DNA from: a virus
IMG/VR virus record: IMGVR_UViG_3300029893_000042
Span: 12,156-34,393 of that record
Direction: 5' to 3' (one strand)
Length of the DNA stretch: 22,238 nucleotides
A model generated the notes under the pieces. That model ran no database searches. It saw nothing but the letters and a program-made list of their open reading frames with translations, and had not been told where the DNA came from. Shown here one piece after another: positions 20,085 through 22,238 of the stretch. Within the stretch, counting starts at the first letter, position 1, and each line of letters starts with the position of its first letter. The position numbers and the translations under genes were made by a program.

Positions 20085-20350
20085 TTATTTACCTCGTCAA
20101 TTATTTCGTTAATCTTGGCAATCAACACATTAAAGTAATGTTGAGTAGACGACCAATCCCCAAGCCTTACCCCCTGTTCGGTATCCTCCAGTTTTTCAAT
20201 CTCTCTTGTATCCGCATTTTTACTTTCAATAATCAAATATTCCGGCACATCAACCCATCTAACCATTTCTTCTTCACCTAGTTTATAAGTTCCTTTTTTA
20301 ACAAAGTAATCTTTTAAGCTTTTTTTATGTATTTGTATTTTCTTTTTCAT
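20081..20350 (-). CDS. Unknown small protein
   Basis: 89 residues from ATG 20350, which is preceded by AAAGGAG; the longer frame from 20380 lacks such a site. It starts KKKIQIHKKSLKDYFVKKG and continues with EYLIIESKNADTREIEKLED. Its start resembles loosely the MIIIKNSKELAKLV microproteins. It overlaps the preceding gene by 26 bp and is coupled to the small membrane protein by ATGA. Confidence 0.6.
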   Translation of the reverse strand: MKKKIQIHKKSLKDYFVKKGTYKLGEEEMVRWVDVPEYLIIESKNADTREIEKLEDTEQGVRLGDWSSTQHYFNVLIAKINEIIDEVNK

Positions 20351-20471
20351 CTTCTCCTTTCTCGTCGCTTGAAGGTTCAAATTCTATACGCACATCATCA
20401 TCGGGAAGAATTAAGTTTTTATTTTCGTCTACAAGTTTGGCTAGTTCTTTACTGTTTTTTATAATTATCAT
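20325..20471 (-). CDS. 48-residue acidic microprotein with MIIIKNSKELAKLV start
   Basis: Residues 1-14 are shared exactly with the micro-ORF at 14166-14228. The tail is acidic and disordered (LPDDDVRIEFEP, then Glu/Asp/Lys-rich). No Shine-Dalgarno at ATG 20471; it follows the structured region 20490-20559. The end overlaps the next gene. The complete reading frame and overlap with a gene with a good start favour a real gene. Confidence 0.55.
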   Translation of the reverse strand: MIIIKNSKELAKLVDENKNLILPDDDVRIEFEPSSDEKGEDEKENTNT

Positions 20472-20474
20472 GTT
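20430..20474. repeat. 45-bp direct repeat, copy 2 (copy 1 at 14187-14231)
   Basis: Identical to 14187-14231; covers the first 14 codons of the 48-residue gene and three bases before its ATG. Confidence 0.93.
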
Positions 20475-20489
20475 TTTATTTAATGTGTA

Positions 20490-20559
20490 AGGTTGCTTTG
20501 GGCAGCCCTTCGTTTAGGAAACTTTGGTTTCGGTCACCAAGGGCAGTCCGAAACAACCT
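20490..20559 (-). ncRNA. Structured intergenic RNA candidate (21-bp imperfect stem with inner hairpin)
   Basis: Arms 20539-20559 and 20490-20510 pair at 18 of 21 positions including one G-U. The 28-nt apical region contains a further perfect hairpin GAAAC-CAAA-GTTTC (20531-20518). No U-tract follows, so it is not a standard terminator. It lies between the excisionase-like gene (its stop touches the stem) and the 48-residue microprotein. It could be a cis-regulatory element, a processing site or a protein-binding RNA. Confidence 0.5.
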
Positions 20560-20752
20560 ACTCTTCTTGTCCGCTTCTTAAAAAAGTCGGAATACTTAAC
20601 TTGTTTATATACCAGCGACCCATTTTGTTGTCAGGAAACTTCCGGCCCTCTAGTATTCCCCTTTTTATATACTTTTTAACGGTTTGTGAAGTTACCCTTA
20701 AAAGTTGAGCCGCGTCTTTAACAGTTATATATTCTTCGGTATTTTTTATCAT
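20558..20752 (-). CDS. Excisionase/MerR-like HTH DNA-binding protein
   Basis: 64 residues. YITVKDAAQLLRVTSQTVKKYIKRGIL (8-34) is the winged-HTH signature of the excisionase (HTH_17) group, followed by FPDNKMGRWYINKLSIPTFL. Such proteins act as excisionases or small repressors. No integrase is in the window. It is the first gene behind a consensus promoter (20762-20790) whose -10 is 9 nt from the ATG. Confidence 0.8.
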   Translation of the reverse strand: MIKNTEEYITVKDAAQLLRVTSQTVKKYIKRGILEGRKFPDNKMGRWYINKLSIPTFLRSGQEE

Positions 20753-20761
20753 TCTTAACTA

Positions 20762-20790
20762 TTTATAACCTTTTTATATACCTGTGTCAA
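20762..20790 (-). promoter_or_regulatory. Consensus promoter TTGACA-17-TATAAA
   Basis: On the minus strand TTGACA (20785-20790) and TATAAA (20762-20767) with a 17-bp spacer. ATG 20752 starts 9 nt beyond the -10 and lacks a ribosome binding site, so the transcript would have almost no leader. It drives the excisionase-like gene and probably the downstream early genes. Confidence 0.75.
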
Positions 20791-20806
20791 CAAGCAATTT
20801 TGAAGC

Positions 20807-21079
20807 TCACTTAATATATTTTTCTTTGTAGCGCTTTTCTGTCATGGCGGTAACGCCGCCCTGTTCCCAAACTAATAATTGCTTTGGTGGTTTGAACCCT
20901 TGGTCATTAGGTAACATGAAGCTGCTATTGTGTCCTACTACCATACCGTCATATAGCTCACTTTCCGGCAAGTTCTCAAAAAACTGGTCAAAAACAAAAT
21001 TGGCTTGATACTCAACACCCCTAAAAATAACAGGTGCTATTTCACCCCTGAAATTATCGGGTTGGCTTCTCTCCTTCAT
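20807..21079 (-). CDS. Unknown early protein
   Basis: 90 residues, mixed composition with NFRGEIAPVIFRGVEYQANFVFDQFF and a Lys-rich end (TEKRYKEKYIK). No recognised motif. The ATG at 21079 overlaps the previous gene by 26 bp and has no upstream Shine-Dalgarno. Confidence 0.58.
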   Translation of the reverse strand: MKERSQPDNFRGEIAPVIFRGVEYQANFVFDQFFENLPESELYDGMVVGHNSSFMLPNDQGFKPPKQLLVWEQGGVTAMTEKRYKEKYIK

Positions 21080-21281
21080 AAACAGTTATTGTTACTACTG
21101 GGGTTATCGACTGGGTGTGAACTTCAGTTTCATGTCCCGTTAGACCGTTGCCATATACAACCTTAGCGCCCTGGGGAAACTTACTTTTGGGAACATGGCC
21201 CTCATAATATTCAATGCGTTTTTGAATGACTCCAGCTTGGCTTACGCTTTCACCTAGCCAAACAGGTTTATTTTCCTTCAT
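21054..21281 (-). CDS. Unknown early protein
   Basis: 75 residues from ATG 21281 (MKENKPVWLGESVSQAG), chosen because it overlaps the upstream gene by only 14 bp; the longer frame from 21353 would overlap by 86 bp. The sequence is beta-rich (AKVVYGNGLTGHETEVHTQSITPVVTITVYEG). No known domain. Confidence 0.58.
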   Translation of the reverse strand: MKENKPVWLGESVSQAGVIQKRIEYYEGHVPKSKFPQGAKVVYGNGLTGHETEVHTQSITPVVTITVYEGEKPTR

Positions 21282-21567
21282 CTGGTAAGTTGTCCTCTCC
21301 CCAAACAAACACAGGGTAGCTTCCTGTAAATCTCCAATAACCTTCGTGGTCAATCATTGCTTGATATCCCTCCGGGTCTATGCGAGCCATCTCGCACGCT
21401 ATACGGTCAAGTATCTCGTCACACATGGGGTCTATCCCCTCCTCAAGTACAAGCTCGCGGTTAAGTTCTTGGCTTCGCCTTGCCAGTGCGCTCCACAGTC
21501 CTTTTCGGTATTCTTCTTCTATACTGGCTATTTCTTTGTCCCAATCAATCCCCTTATCTCGCTCCAT
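21268..21567 (-). CDS. Unknown acidic early protein
   Basis: 99 residues. The N-terminal half is an acidic helix (DWDKEIASIEEEYRKGLWSAL), the middle has CDEILDRIACEMARIDPEGY, and the end is aromatic (GYWRFTGSYPVFVWGEDN). ATG 21567 has AAGGGGGGG upstream and starts 2 nt after the phosphoesterase stop, so the two are likely in one operon. Function unknown. Confidence 0.65.
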   Translation of the reverse strand: MERDKGIDWDKEIASIEEEYRKGLWSALARRSQELNRELVLEEGIDPMCDEILDRIACEMARIDPEGYQAMIDHEGYWRFTGSYPVFVWGEDNLPDEGK

Positions 21568-21569
21568 TT

Positions 21570-22238
21570 TCAGCCCCCCCTTCTTTCATCTAACCTTTTA
21601 ATCATTTCACTATATGGGTCAAGATCATCGTTGTTCATATAATGCTCCTGGATTAACCCTCGCATTACTTCTTTTGCGATAACAGGATCACGATATATTT
21701 GCATCCTTTTTTGGTCTGGGTAAAACATAACGGTAAAACCACCAGGGCCACCCTGATGTCCCCATTTATTGCCAAAGGAGTCGTTTAATAAATAAGTACC
21801 CCCAACGATTGCAACCTTTTCTTCTCCTCCAACGTGATACATTTCAGCCGATGCCCTATGCGTATGCCCAACAAACCCAAAATCTAACTGCTTGGATTTA
21901 TCTATTAAACGCTTGGGTGAGTTTGTGGGATTTAGCGTGCTACTAAATGGATAAGAATGTCGTATGCCACCTCTATAGTGAACCCCACCAACCATAAGGT
22001 TCATTACCCCTCCACCATCCTCATAAATAGGGCAACTAATTTCACGGCAAAAACTTCTGTAAAAAGATAATCCAGCAACTTCTGAAAAACCCTCGTGATT
22101 ACCCCAAACAATAGCCCCAAGCTTGCTTTTTCTGTCTAATTTTAAAAGTAAATCTGCTACGGCTTCTGCTTGTTCTTGTGGAGATAGTGGGGTGCTATTC
22201 ATAGCTGTTGGATATTTATTGGGATTAAAGTTACTAAA
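21570..22238 (-). CDS. Calcineurin-like metallophosphoesterase, 5' end cut by window edge
   Basis: The frame is open to the window edge (12 codons before the first internal ATG at 22202). GNHEG (34-38 from that ATG) and GHTHR (112-116) are the third and last metal-binding motifs of calcineurin-like phosphoesterases. The N-terminal D-x-H and GDxxD motifs must lie outside the window, so ATG 22202 is not the true start. Such phage enzymes act on phosphomonoesters or phosphodiesters, in some cases nucleotides or DNA ends; the substrate is unknown. It is followed directly by the 99-residue gene. Confidence 0.85.
   Translation of the reverse strand, partial: FSNFNPNKYPTAMNSTPLSPQEQAEAVADLLLKLDRKSKLGAIVWGNHEGFSEVAGLSFYRSFCREISCPIYEDGGGVMNLMVGGVHYRGGIRHSYPFSSTLNPTNSPKRLIDKSKQLDFGFVGHTHRASAEMYHVGGEEKVAIVGGTYLLNDSFGNKWGHQGGPGGFTVMFYPDQKRMQIYRDPVIAKEVMRGLIQEHYMNNDDLDPYSEMIKRLDERRGG

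Noticed and set aside
20490-20559. tRNA or tmRNA-like gene
   Set aside because: No TpsiC loop consensus or acceptor arm geometry could be drawn; the fold is one long hairpin.
16990-22238. Restriction-modification pair formed by the MT-A70 enzyme and the adjacent PD-(D/E)XK-like protein
   Set aside because: The nuclease-like gene resembles resolvase/repair folds and is flanked by recombination genes; no specificity domain is seen. Possible but not supported enough to report.

Overview
The window looks like part of a tailed double-stranded DNA phage (or an integrated/assembled phage contig). Almost every gene reads on the minus strand, so the map runs right to left. The assignment rests on a recognisable packaging and head module: small terminase, large terminase, portal, scaffold-like protein and a major capsid protein resembling the SU10/DUF5309 family. 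The DNA is fairly A+T-rich. TGA, TAA and TAG all serve as stops, often in ATGA stop/start overlaps, so the standard bacterial code fits. The host cannot be named from the sequence. No tRNA, CRISPR array or integrase was seen.

Layout in transcription order. (1) 22238-17250, early/regulatory: a calcineurin-like phosphoesterase cut by the window edge, three small unknowns, an excisionase-like HTH protein behind a consensus promoter, a structured non-coding stretch, microproteins, a small membrane protein, a RusA-type resolvase, an MT-A70 DNA adenine methyltransferase with a possible antisense RNA over its start, a PD-(D/E)XK-like protein, a G-tract-rich intergenic region, and a frameshifted two-HTH regulator flanked by operator-like palindromes. 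(2) 17223-14808, replication/recombination: a DUF5659-like protein, an unknown, a RecB-type nuclease, a gp32-like zinc-containing ssDNA-binding candidate and a small unknown, with a TnpB/IS right-end remnant wedged in. (3) 14815-14249, a membrane-anchored lysozyme-like protein. (4) 14228-13338, overlapping micro and small ORFs. (5) 13345-6240, packaging and head, with the large terminase split into two frames and two look-alike promoter/leader/terminator units before portal and scaffold. (6) 6243-1109, six tightly overlapping glycan genes: a 763-residue GT-A/TPR/GT-B fusion, two paralogous small glycosyltransferases, a TagD-like cytidylyltransferase, another GT-A enzyme and a SAM methyltransferase. 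(7) 1130-1, an IS200/IS605-type element with an intact-looking tnpB running off the left edge.

How it may work together: the glycan cassette is coupled by ATGA to a gene just downstream of the capsid gene, so it is probably expressed late and may decorate the virion, though an envelope-modifying role is also possible. Two promoter styles are visible. Regulatory genes have TTGACA-like/17 bp/-10 promoters with the ATG only 1-10 nt beyond the -10, predicting leaderless mRNAs. Head genes have an extended -10 (TATGATATAAT) fused to the preceding stop codon, followed by a short leader and an intrinsic terminator. The tnpB copy and the distant right-end remnant share an exact 77-bp stretch, and the remnant keeps the region from which TnpB guide (omega) RNAs are normally made.
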